Positions 11,601-19,763 of a DNA stretch of 39,935 nucleotides are shown here, piece after piece. The notes under the pieces are model-generated. The model was not told the origin of the DNA, made no database searches, and was given only the letters and a program-made list of their open reading frames with translations. Both the position numbers and the translations under genes were made by a program. Origin of the DNA: Sergeia podlipaevii (Eukaryota > Euglenozoa > Kinetoplastea > Trypanosomatida > Trypanosomatidae). Positions within the stretch are counted from its first letter, which is position 1; every line of letters begins with the position of its first letter. The stretch spans positions 1 through 39,935 of the forward strand of contig JASANZ010002054.1 of assembly GCA_030849805.1 (NCBI GenBank), in the 5' to 3' direction.

Positions 11601-13441
11601 GTGGCTGGAAGTTCTCTGTACTCTTCAAAGGCATCTATCAGGCTTTCAGTTTGTCCTCGCGCGGGCACCGCTTCCTTCTCTCGTGTGCGCTGAGCAGCAG
11701 TTCCATCTACAGAAGAAATGGGGGCAGCGGCAGGGGCACCAAGCCTCAGTGGGAGAGATGGGCGTTTGTGAGCTTCACGAATACAGCGAAGTAGCCACTC
11801 ACTCGTTAGTGGAAACGTCTGCTGCACAAGTGCGAGGGCGGCGTGGCTGTTTTCTGTTTCCTGTGCCTCCCCCTCCGCTTCAAACGGGTCCTTCATGACA
11901 CTAACACTACAGTTGCCACGCTGTGCGCTCCTTGTGGAGGATGGGCACTTCACACCACGACGAATCTCCACCTGACAACGCAAGACTGCCTCCTTGTTTA
12001 ACATACGTGCCACATCCGACTCAGCTGCGGCTGGGGGACAAGAAGCAGCACACGCGGACCCAGTCTGAGTTTGTTGCCCTTCTTCGGTCTCATCGGTGTT
12101 TCCTACCGCTACCCCATCCGCCTTCTTCCGCTGCACCTCGCCGAGAAGCATGGCGTCCTCGCTAGAAAGTGCAACACCGTCAAAGCGAAGTTGCTTTAAA
12201 AGAAGCTGGTCAATGATCTGCCAAAGAGCCGGCCGTACAACCCCCTCATGCTCTTCCTCATCCTCCGTCGGCGCGGACTTGCTTTCTACCATTTTGCTGC
12301 TGCCTTCTCCTCCACTTTGCTGGCCGTTGCAGCCACCGTCGTTGCCACGCTGCACGTGCAGCCACGCATCCTCCTCCTCACTACTGGTGTGTGCGGGGTC
12401 ATTGTTCACCGTACCATAGCTGATCCCCGCAGCAACAGCAGTCTCCCCGCCCCCGTGGCCACCCAAAAGTTCATCCTCGATTGCACTCGTAGGAGCTGCC
12501 GTTGCGCTATTTGGCGCTCTCTCGCCAGAGTGTAGATGTTTCAGTGACGATTGAAGGGTGGTCGGGCTGGTGGCCGCTGAGGAGACTGTCATCTGACGCC
12601 CTATGCGCTGCTTCCCTTCTTGCCAGCCCGTAAATTGATTCAAGAATCGCTTCACGTCATCCGAGCACGCCGCAATGCCCTGAAGCGAAGTGTGAGAGCG
12701 CCTTACCAAACCTTTTGTGTATCCCTCACAACTACCGCTGGCCATACCTACGCCACTATTATCACAAGCAGCAGGAGCAGCAGTAAAGCCTAATGCAGGG
12801 GATCGCCCGGCAGTGGCGCTAGTGCCACCAGGACCAGGAGATGGGAGCAGTGTCAACGGTGAATACAATAATGCGGAGGCGTTTGTGTGCGCCATGTTTG
12901 GCGTAGCGGAACAGGATGGCATGCTTGACTGCCGAAGCGTCCCTCCTGGCGATGACTGTGATACACTTGCCCGCCCGCCTGAAGTCTGCAGTGCGGTGTC
13001 ACCTCCAGAAAAACGGCCTGAAGCCAGTGGAGAGCCAAAAGACATCGCTGCTGCTGCTACACTTCCACCTTTCAGGTGATGATACTCCTCGAAAAGCTGA
13101 AAAGCACGTGTGCGTAGCTGCGACACCTGCCTTGACACCAAAGCATCACAATTATCTGTCATCTTCTGAAGATGTGTAATCAGATGCATAATTCGGTCAA
13201 CTTCACTTTTCATATCTGAACCGCTAATGCTTGCCACTGCGGAGCCGGGCAACGATGCGTGTGTCACGTGTGGCCCATCGGTTTTAAGTGCCTCGCTGGT
13301 CTGGTGGAAGTGGTCGGCTAACTGATTGAGCTCGGCGAGTGTGCACATGTGGGTATGGTGACGTGGCACAGTTGAGTATGAGGAAGTCATTTCCGTTGTA
13401 TCATGTTTGATTTTCGGATTCGTAATTTGGCTGCCGTCCAT
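8663..13441 (-). CDS. GID2/RMD5-type RING E3 ubiquitin ligase-like protein, very large
   Basis: 1592 aa. The C-terminus has the signature of the GID/CTLH complex RING (Gid2/RMND5 family): NPPNLLNCGHVISYKALCDI with Cys1542 and His1544, then CPYC at 1573-1576. In the family an F-x-CP(V/I) motif lies only about 20 residues before CGH. Here the matching motif, MCYCPVTRRRC (Cys1343, Cys1345), lies about 195 residues upstream, separated by Ala/Gln/Ser-rich low-complexity sequence. An N-terminal segment of about residues 75-120 is coiled-coil-like. A segment around LLLKQLRFDGVALSSED vaguely recalls a CTLH helix pair, but this is weak. Long Glu/Asp tracts fill roughly 640-830. Helical Leu-rich stretches follow (about 850-1200). 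The family builds an E3 that ubiquitinates metabolic enzymes; substrates here are unknown. The ATG at 13441 is preceded by an 18-nt A run in the leader. Confidence 0.7.
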   Translation of the reverse strand: MDGSQITNPKIKHDTTEMTSSYSTVPRHHTHMCTLAELNQLADHFHQTSEALKTDGPHVTHASLPGSAVASISGSDMKSEVDRIMHLITHLQKMTDNCDALVSRQVSQLRTRAFQLFEEYHHLKGGSVAAAAMSFGSPLASGRFSGGDTALQTSGGRASVSQSSPGGTLRQSSMPSCSATPNMAHTNASALLYSPLTLLPSPGPGGTSATAGRSPALGFTAAPAACDNSGVGMASGSCEGYTKGLVRRSHTSLQGIAACSDDVKRFLNQFTGWQEGKQRIGRQMTVSSAATSPTTLQSSLKHLHSGERAPNSATAAPTSAIEDELLGGHGGGETAVAAGISYGTVNNDPAHTSSEEEDAWLHVQRGNDGGCNGQQSGGEGSSKMVESKSAPTEDEEEHEGVVRPALWQIIDQLLLKQLRFDGVALSSEDAMLLGEVQRKKADGVAVGNTDETEEGQQTQTGSACAASCPPAAAESDVARMLNKEAVLRCQVEIRRGVKCPSSTRSAQRGNCSVSVMKDPFEAEGEAQETENSHAALALVQQTFPLTSEWLLRCIREAHKRPSLPLRLGAPAAAPISSVDGTAAQRTREKEAVPARGQTESLIDAFEEYRELPATESVDSAEEIDRAHPEHSTDTYNDSHPWLHSSMEEDEGSEEDLQSALDDEEAEVSEDPMWSSSMYSASSAIAGGVGAAQVSEEGGEADEEENRGDELGEAQMEEEEEAEEEEEEGAVNEFFRRLRRRRSQSIAVESAEASNYSDAADDVQVAAREVAYNEEEEEEGVAEVYSDDHDDNDDEEEQAEPEIAQRDFRRRPRSLPTSPRLRQQRCWQYNKLYCQGREVRLCIARRARMLLSDLAILCSLQELSLMASRHSYGDSGHFTPQQHSQGQEDQRSHSATSSTLESSMALAECLREAAAFINDMHQDKLIKDRLQDEKKIVESSAGRASMLLQLQHVTAALGYAPLLFTGLQKREGEEKACADTAAKKSAQFAYCVAPFLLLWGNSSSSSSSNDGNCDVPAPHAGSVISLTSSHLYELLCPDSSEARCLSPALAPLVWLESVCTSLQDEVYKIAQLRDALFAMEEQHPETAGISLGEWWRRTMEGGDPAAALDTVAATAAENSLARFVYPLSTHMLQELDMLNQRGLLPVPKEKEEKSEEEEGEGCRSYSENAHEEGELVLSPRIGDLALPAALASLTDSAAAPVRSAASVPTPARQQQRDREGSRPLESSPGGGSFIQQPPRSAAVLDAPHASSILLQEDARLFYAAHGTATVLSTLRHRCSTRGSDVSKNTTTSAVVDSAVCNTETALADERMKQDTFFATGPSFGSAHQMGTRLWWRPAFRSTMCYCPVTRRRCLDPLISGAVLKSVSDYDADEEAAAAAALEKAKNVPTRAGEEGRGRSSRGEGAGQPSERRRDTLASWMSLIHMRAPGGAAEQQQQQERSSGSAALGNQYQMLQRYAAVAAAAADGEGRRRPATVRPAPPSSSNGYVSREDAASYIVGGPSTTDLDPRLAYVTPTTQLLTRNLYDTPASHGGDLNPPNLLNCGHVISYKALCDIVTTRQKGRGQVTSDASVSCPYCGVRTPVECILTLSYIY

Positions 13442-13442
13442 A

Positions 13443-13460
13443 TTTTTTTTTTTTTTTTTT
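13443..13460 (-). promoter_or_regulatory. A18 tract in the 5' leader of the GID-RING mRNA
   Basis: The plus strand shows 18 consecutive T; the sense strand reads A18-TATGG, placing a poly(A) stretch right at the start codon. It could bind poly(A)-binding protein and affect initiation, as poly(A) leaders do elsewhere. That role is inference. Homopolymer length may also be inexact in assembly. Confidence 0.6.
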
Positions 13461-13486
13461 GACGAGTGTGTTTAGGGCAGCCAAAA

Positions 13487-13488
13487 CT
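13487..13488 (-). promoter_or_regulatory. Predicted trans-splice acceptor AG for the GID-RING gene
   Basis: On the minus strand two T-rich blocks (complements of 13524-13534 and 13550-13564) precede ACTTTTGTCATTAG. The resulting 5' UTR is about 45 nt, of which 18 are a continuous A run ending two bases before the ATG. Confidence 0.5.
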
Positions 13489-14103
13489 AATGACAAAAGT
13501 AAAGCAAACAATAAAACAATATTAAAAAAAAAAACGCAATAAGCAAAGCAAAAAAAAAAAAAAATCACTAGTAGAAAAAAGGGTTTTAAGAAAAATTGCG
13601 TATACTTGTGTAGCTGAGACAGTAACTGCACACACCAGTCTGTGCAGAGTCTGTTTGCGGGTATGTGCGCGCTTAACAAGAGGGAAAAAGCGTTAAAAGC
13701 ACACTACAACAGCAATAGAGATGCTGAACCACGTCAAATAATAACAATAACAAAAGCTATACAACAAGCGTCTCAAATCAGCGCGCTCGTAACAAGACAC
13801 AATGAACGCGGCAAACAACTAAAAAAAAAAAAAAAGACGAATGAAACTACCAAATTGAGTGTTCTCTCCTACTCTTTCTTTTTGTCTGTATATAGAATAA
13901 ACGCCTTTTTCCTTTTTTTCTGTGGCAGTAGTCACAAAAATAAAACTATGACAAACAAAGTACCTGCGGAAAACTGACCACCTACACGCACACAAAGAAA
14001 GCGATAGCAAAAAAAAAGAAAGAAAAGAAAACACCTATATCTGTATGTCTTTGTTTTCTCCAGATACGTATTTATCTGGCACGAAGACTTCGTCCAGTAG
14101 AAT

Positions 14104-14126
<23 letters not shown>
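14104..14126. repeat. TA dinucleotide microsatellite
   Basis: A perfect alternating TA run followed by imperfect GTATGTATATG, in the long intergenic gap. Confidence 0.95.
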
Positions 14127-14134
<8 letters not shown>

Positions 14135-16332
14135 ATGAGCAGGCCAACGTATGAAACTTCCTAGTCTCCTTTTTTCTTTTCACTCTTCCCCTTCTTCAAG
14201 ACAAAGGAGGATATAACTGATCGAGTGCTAAAAAAAAAAAAAATGCTCAACACACACACACGCGCGCAAAAGAAAACTCTGAAAGGTGGAAGACAGCACT
14301 AGGCAATTACGCCTCCCCGAAGGAATTGCGAGTGAACCTTTTTTGTGTTTGCAACTTATATGACTAAGTGAGAAAACGTTGAGATAGTAAAACAAATGCA
14401 AAGTAGTAATAATAAGAAAAGAGTTACCTATAGAAATGAATCTGGTGTATACGTATCGCTTGAAGTACCTACCTGCACATTAGAAATCTCAAGAAAAATA
14501 TATCAAAGAAAAAAAAAATGAAAAGAATGAAAGAACGGCTTGTCGGATAAATTGTTGAGAAGCTATTTTTTTTTATTTTTTTTTTGCAGGCAGTAGCACG
14601 CTGTGAAGCAGCTCTGCCGTCATTTAATAGTGTAGTCAATAGAATGAACAAAACAAGAAATATAATCTCATTTTTTTCTTTAAAAGTGCAAAAAGGCTTT
14701 CCCTTTGTTTCATGGTTAGCTTGAAATAATTCACACATAAAGCACACCATATATCCCTTGTGCTACGTAGTAAGAAGAAAAAAAGGGAAAAAATATCTGA
14801 AGCTTCGACAAACAATGGTGATTGGAAAAAAAAAAAAAAAATCAGTGAGGAATGCTTCTCGCCCATCACAATCATCGCAGTTGCATTTGGGCATTAAGCT
14901 TAACCCCCCCCCCTCCTCTCTCTCTCCCCTTATAAGCACACGTCGCTTGTACGTGGGTTTGTAAAAATGTGATATCGCTCAAATACCCCCCAAAACAAAC
15001 AAAGAAAAAGAAAAAGAAAAAGTCAAGAGTAGTTTCATCTTGAACAATAACAAACAACCATTACATAATAGCAAAGAAAGAAAGAGAACAACAAAAAAAA
15101 GGAAAAATCGGAAGAGAGCCCAAACATGCATTTATCACACATATAAAGAAACAGAAAACTAACAACGGATACAATTTAATATATATATATACACCATAAT
15201 CACCCTTTCAATACAGGGAGGAGAAAGAAAAGAAAAGAAAAAAAAGAAGTGTTGATAAAAGGAGTGCACAGAAAAACATACATGTGTTTGACCGTCTGTG
15301 TTTGTGTGTGTGTCACTACCTTCTTTCATTCATAGTACGCGCCAGTTTTCTACACATTGGGAATATTTATTTATAGTTGCACATCAAAAGGAACTTTTTT
15401 TTTGTTTTCTGTTTGAATGCATATAGAGAACCCTCTCCTCCTTCCCTCTCAGGTACTACAGTCATAGCAACGGCAACGACATTTAAAAGAAAAATTCACA
15501 TTATATTAGCTTTCTTTGAATATTTTCGCGTTTCTTCAAATCGGAACATAAAGGTGAACTGTTGATACTAACGACAAAAAAAAGATGCAGCTCAAGGCTT
15601 TGTCACCTTGTATTTCACATAAGTACTTACCACATGAAAACAGTAAAAGCAAAAAAAGGAAGAAGGAAGAGTAGAAAAAAAACGCCAATATAAATCCTAA
15701 AGGGACGGAACAAGATAACAACAGCAAAACAAAAACAAAAAAAATCGACGCGTATGGACGGTTGCACAGCAACGAGAAGAGGCAACAAGCATGTCAGTCA
15801 TACTTCACCATACACGTTTTGAAAAGGAAAAAAAGAACTTTCACACCCATATGCAAAAAAAAGAAAAAGGAATCCCCCACCCCCTTCACTTTTAGTAGGG
15901 AGTACTACTGCTCCAATAGACCTACCTGGCATACTGCACACATACAAGCACACTATTTTTCTTATATATATACTCGCTCCTTTCTTTTCGTTTCGGGTCG
16001 CATAGACTGATGAAACTAAGCAGAAGAGGGGGAAGGAGAAAATGCTTCTCCCCCCCCCCCTTCCTCTTTTCTCCTCTAAATGTTTGCCCGCTTCTAGCAG
16101 ACACCAAGAAAATCAAGGGGGGGGAAAAAATGACACACATTTCGTGTCAAATGAAATTGGCAGGAGGTATAATAGAAGCAGAGAGTGAAAAAGAGAGAGA
16201 GAAAAAAAATGGCATGGGATGCATTTTGCGCTACCCTGGCAACTCCTTTTTTGCGTGTGTGTGTGTCCTTCTTCCTCTTTATCATCATTGGATTGGTGTC
16301 GTCACAACATTCAACATGCCCATCCTCCCTAG

Positions 16333-18897
16333 TTAAGAACCCCTAAATCTTGCTATAATATCCTCAGGTATAGTGCGCATACCAGCCGTCACTTCTGAAA
16401 TTAGCTTACTATGAATCGGATCGCGCTCCACGAACACAATCACGTGCTCAAGACCACCATACACCCGAACACCCTTGTATCGCGCAGCTGCAAGGTTGGA
16501 GGGCTTGAGCATGTCTGGCAAACAATGCACATCATAAAACGATGTGCTGATGCAAGGCTCCATACCATCCTGCTCCATCACGCCAGACAGATGGAACGTG
16601 CCCGCAAACGTGACAGCGAGCGTAAAGTGCTTGCCTAAACAGACATCACGAACGTTTGCGAGCACCTTAGTCGGCTGGTCCACTGTCGCAATACGAAGGC
16701 CAAGTTGTTGCTTGTCATTCACACCCCACAGAAACAAATTAGCATCGTCATCGATGGCGTAGCTTGTGTAGCAGCCGGCGCCAATGCGTGTGAAGAATGA
16801 CTTGCTGTGAAGGCGAACTGGAACATACATATGGCCGCTATCCGGTCCGAGTCCCAGGCGGCCGCCGCTGCTAACACCCCAAACGAAGATTTCGCCAATG
16901 GCGTTCAGAGCCACCGCGTGCCAGCCGCCAGCTGCAATCTGAATAATGCACTCCAGGCTCAGAATCTTCGTAGGGCTCAAGATCACCCCCCTTGTCTCCG
17001 ATCCCATGTCGTGCATGATGAAATTGGGCGGCACCGCCTCTGGTGTTGGCTCCAGCCCATGCCCACAGCACTCGATGTTGCCCCAGCTGTAGACGTCACC
17101 GGAAGAGGAAAGGGCAAGTCCGAAGTAGTTACCGCAGGATACTTGAAGGATCTCCTTATCTGCCAGCCAGGTGATCTCTCGCGGCTGCAGAATACGACGG
17201 TGGCGCTTCGGATCCACGCCGAGGCCGCATTGCGCTTTCGAGTTGTTGCCCCACGCAAAGACTCGCTCGCCCTCCGTGATGGCAATCGCAAAAGAAAACC
17301 CCGCAGCAACGTAGGTAATAATGGTGCGCGAGAAGTAGCTGATGCGGGTGGCATGCTGCACAACAGGAACGCGCTCAGGTGTAAACTCCTTCACCTGGGA
17401 AGTATCGAAGCCAAGCTGGCCCCACCCACCAACGCCAAAAGAGTAGCAACTGCCGTTGCGGCTTACTATTATAGAGAAGCCGCAGCCCACTCCACAGGAG
17501 ATGATGCCCTCATTCAGTCCTACACTCGTCAATCCAGGGTGCACACCACGATGCGGAACACCAAGAACGAGCATGATAGTGGTCTTGGGGATCGTCAGGG
17601 CAAAATTGTGCGAGGGACCAGATGTCATCCACAACGTCGTGTAGGTTTCCATCACTGGCTGGCAGCGCACAAGTCGTATGCCGTATCCTGCTCCCACTCC
17701 CAGTCCAGGCCCAGTGCCGTACGCCACCATCTCTCCCGTCATGAGCAGCAGAACTGTGTGAATTCTGCCACAACTGGCGTGTATAACAGGACGACCCGCG
17801 GTCACATGCATTCTTGTGGGAATACCAATCCAATCTTCTCCCTCGACGCCGCACTGACCTCCTAGATTGTCACCACACGCGTACGCCTCACCGTCTGCTG
17901 TAACAAATACAGTGTGGAAACTACCACAAGCCACTTCCACAACAGTCTTGCCAAACAGCGCAGCCACCAGCTTTGGCACTTGCTGATCACTACTTTCGCC
18001 GTGTCCAAGGCGCCCGTTGTTGCCGAGACCCCACGTGTACACATTTCCTTCGCGCGTTATGGCAGCAAAGTGCCACGGGCCAGCCCGCACCAGCGAGATA
18101 GATTTATCGTTGAAGAACACGATGGGGATCGCATGAGTGGCGGTCTCGCGGCCGTGAGATTGCTCTACTGGCACCGGTGCACTATTAAGTTTTTTCAGCT
18201 CCAATCGAACGTCTTCCTCGTCTCCGAGCAGCACCGTCACGCCCCACCCGTACACCCTGCCAGAGAGTGCGCGGGCGATGACCGCGTAGTTAGCGCATGC
18301 CACTTGCACAATTTTCTCTGGAAACCGCCGCGCCTGAGGAAAGCCGCAGCACGGGTTCCTCGCAAAGTCAGGGTGACACTGGGCATAGTTGTTCGCACCC
18401 CATGAGTGCAGCCACCCACGGGCAGAAATGCACACAAAATAGGAGAAGCCTCCGTCGACGTCCACCATTATCTCCGGTAGATCTTTAGAAAACGCAACCA
18501 CGTCCATCTGCCCACGGCAGATGGGCATATTCATGTCATTGATGACAACGCGAGAGGACAGGCGCGGGTTGCCCACTGCCAGCTCGCCCCACATGCCGCT
18601 GCCCATGGTCATCACCACATTACGCATACCGGCCCATATGGAGGAGAGCCCGCTACACGCCATCCGCACGGGTTTGTCGTGTCCACCGATCATGAGAGGA
18701 GTAATGACATTGTACTGAGATCCTGTACCCAGTTGCCCCTCTCGTGAAATGCCCCAGCCGACGATCACGCCGTCGCCGGTGATATAGCGCTCGAGCAGTT
18801 TACGACTATCTGGTGGAAGAGCGTGTGTCTGTAGGTAGAGGTTGCCAGCATACACCATATTGACCATTTGGGCCTGCTGCTGGTGCATAGGATCCAT
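16333..18897 (-). CDS. RCC1-repeat protein, double beta-propeller size
   Basis: 854 aa made almost wholly of RCC1 (regulator of chromosome condensation) repeats. Typical cores are WGISREGQLGTG near 48, WGLGNNGRLGHG, FGVGGWGQLG, WGNNSKAQCGLG, WGVSSGGRLGLG and WGVNDKQQLGL. By eye there are about 14 repeat units, which would fit two seven-bladed propellers in tandem. Unit 8 is non-canonical (TTIMLVLG) and lacks the GxLG core. RCC1 propellers act as Ran exchange factors or as binding platforms. The catalytic surface of RCC1 cannot be judged here, so no GEF activity is claimed. The N-terminal 35 residues (Gln/Met-rich) are a short helix. The neighbour upstream (19764-24896) is a paralogue with the same order of units. 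The ATG at 18897 lies about 110 nt below a predicted acceptor; a second Met at residue 5 is also possible. Confidence 0.85.
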   Translation of the reverse strand: MDPMHQQQAQMVNMVYAGNLYLQTHALPPDSRKLLERYITGDGVIVGWGISREGQLGTGSQYNVITPLMIGGHDKPVRMACSGLSSIWAGMRNVVMTMGSGMWGELAVGNPRLSSRVVINDMNMPICRGQMDVVAFSKDLPEIMVDVDGGFSYFVCISARGWLHSWGANNYAQCHPDFARNPCCGFPQARRFPEKIVQVACANYAVIARALSGRVYGWGVTVLLGDEEDVRLELKKLNSAPVPVEQSHGRETATHAIPIVFFNDKSISLVRAGPWHFAAITREGNVYTWGLGNNGRLGHGESSDQQVPKLVAALFGKTVVEVACGSFHTVFVTADGEAYACGDNLGGQCGVEGEDWIGIPTRMHVTAGRPVIHASCGRIHTVLLLMTGEMVAYGTGPGLGVGAGYGIRLVRCQPVMETYTTLWMTSGPSHNFALTIPKTTIMLVLGVPHRGVHPGLTSVGLNEGIISCGVGCGFSIIVSRNGSCYSFGVGGWGQLGFDTSQVKEFTPERVPVVQHATRISYFSRTIITYVAAGFSFAIAITEGERVFAWGNNSKAQCGLGVDPKRHRRILQPREITWLADKEILQVSCGNYFGLALSSSGDVYSWGNIECCGHGLEPTPEAVPPNFIMHDMGSETRGVILSPTKILSLECIIQIAAGGWHAVALNAIGEIFVWGVSSGGRLGLGPDSGHMYVPVRLHSKSFFTRIGAGCYTSYAIDDDANLFLWGVNDKQQLGLRIATVDQPTKVLANVRDVCLGKHFTLAVTFAGTFHLSGVMEQDGMEPCISTSFYDVHCLPDMLKPSNLAAARYKGVRVYGGLEHVIVFVERDPIHSKLISEVTAGMRTIPEDIIARFRGS

Positions 18898-19763
18898 TGG
18901 AATGTGATCTTGCCCTATCTTTTTATGTTTTTTTTCTCCCTCTTCTTTGAGCGTGAGTGTGCTGTTAATGGCAAATGCAAACTGCTTTCTTCTCGCACAC
19001 CGAAGGCTAAGAAAGAAGAAGAATATTTAACGCAATAATATAATAGTGATAATAATGATAGAGCTGTTGATGCTTACACTGAAAACAAAATAAAGCGATG
19101 GGAGAATGATGCTATTGTAAAAAAAAAAAAAAAGAAATATACAATCTAAAAGAAAAAGGAGCAAATACTTAAAAATTTGAAGTATCTCTCTGAATGTATG
19201 TAGCTACAATTCTTCTTCTTTTTTATCTCTTGCTTGAAATACGATCAAATTTACACACAAAACAAAAATAAAAATGGGGTCGACAATAAATAACGAACAA
19301 TAGCAAAATGGAAGACAAACAGTTTTTCCCTTTTTAGAAAAAAAAATTTAAGAGCAAACGATACAACAACATCAAGCAAAGTAACAAAAAAAAACACAGC
19401 AAGAATATCGCTGCTAGTAAGGTAAATAGAAAGATGTTGAATGCCTCTAATTTGTAATGCACATGGACGGCGGCACAGCAAGGAATGGGGGAAGTAAAAA
19501 GTAGAAAAAGAAAAGATAAATGAAAAAGAGTGCAAAATAAACAAACAAATCAGTTTATATAATTCTCTATATAGATCTATATATATATATATATATTCAA
19601 GTTTATCTCTATATACGAAGAGGGCGTCCTTCTTCAATAAATATTCATATCATACTACAACATATGACAAAATAATGGAAGAAAAAAGCCACATACACAC
19701 ACAACGACAAAAAAAGAAAAAGGAAAGAACAGTCTCGCCCCCTTTTTCTCCTCCACATTTCCT
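18898..19763. other. Intergenic spacer between the two RCC1 genes
   Basis: AT-rich, with an A run at 19120-19132 and a TA run at 19578-19596. Its right part is the 3' UTR of the 1710-aa RCC1 gene. A 128-aa open frame on the minus strand (19251-19637) is Phe/Tyr/Ile-rich sequence expected from AT-rich spacer and is not called. Confidence 0.6.
19007..19008 (-). promoter_or_regulatory. Predicted trans-splice acceptor AG for the 854-aa RCC1 gene
   Basis: On the minus strand the tract CTTCTTCTTTCTTAG ends here, giving a leader of about 110 nt to the ATG at 18897. Confidence 0.5.

Larger units (their letters stand above)
13442..16332. other. Unusually long intergenic gap (2.9 kb)
   Basis: The longest gene-free stretch in the window. 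It contains a TA run at 14104-14126, CA/CG repeats near 14250, poly-C at 14906-14914 and 16050-16060, a TG repeat at 15300-15312, another TG run at 16255-16266, and many A runs. Open frames are short, low-complexity, and several begin with GTG rather than ATG. No tRNA B-box or C/D-box pair was spotted. It may be a very long 3' UTR of the 854-aa RCC1 gene, or may hide small RNAs. Confidence 0.55.

Noticed and set aside
14281..14350. Possible small structured RNA around CCTCCCCGAAGG
   Set aside because: No tRNA A/B boxes or cloverleaf could be drawn; only a short local stem.
16807..17865. 352-aa open frame on the plus strand inside the 854-aa RCC1 gene
   Set aside because: It is antisense to a well-supported repeat gene, shows no domain, and long antisense frames arise easily opposite Gly-rich repeats.
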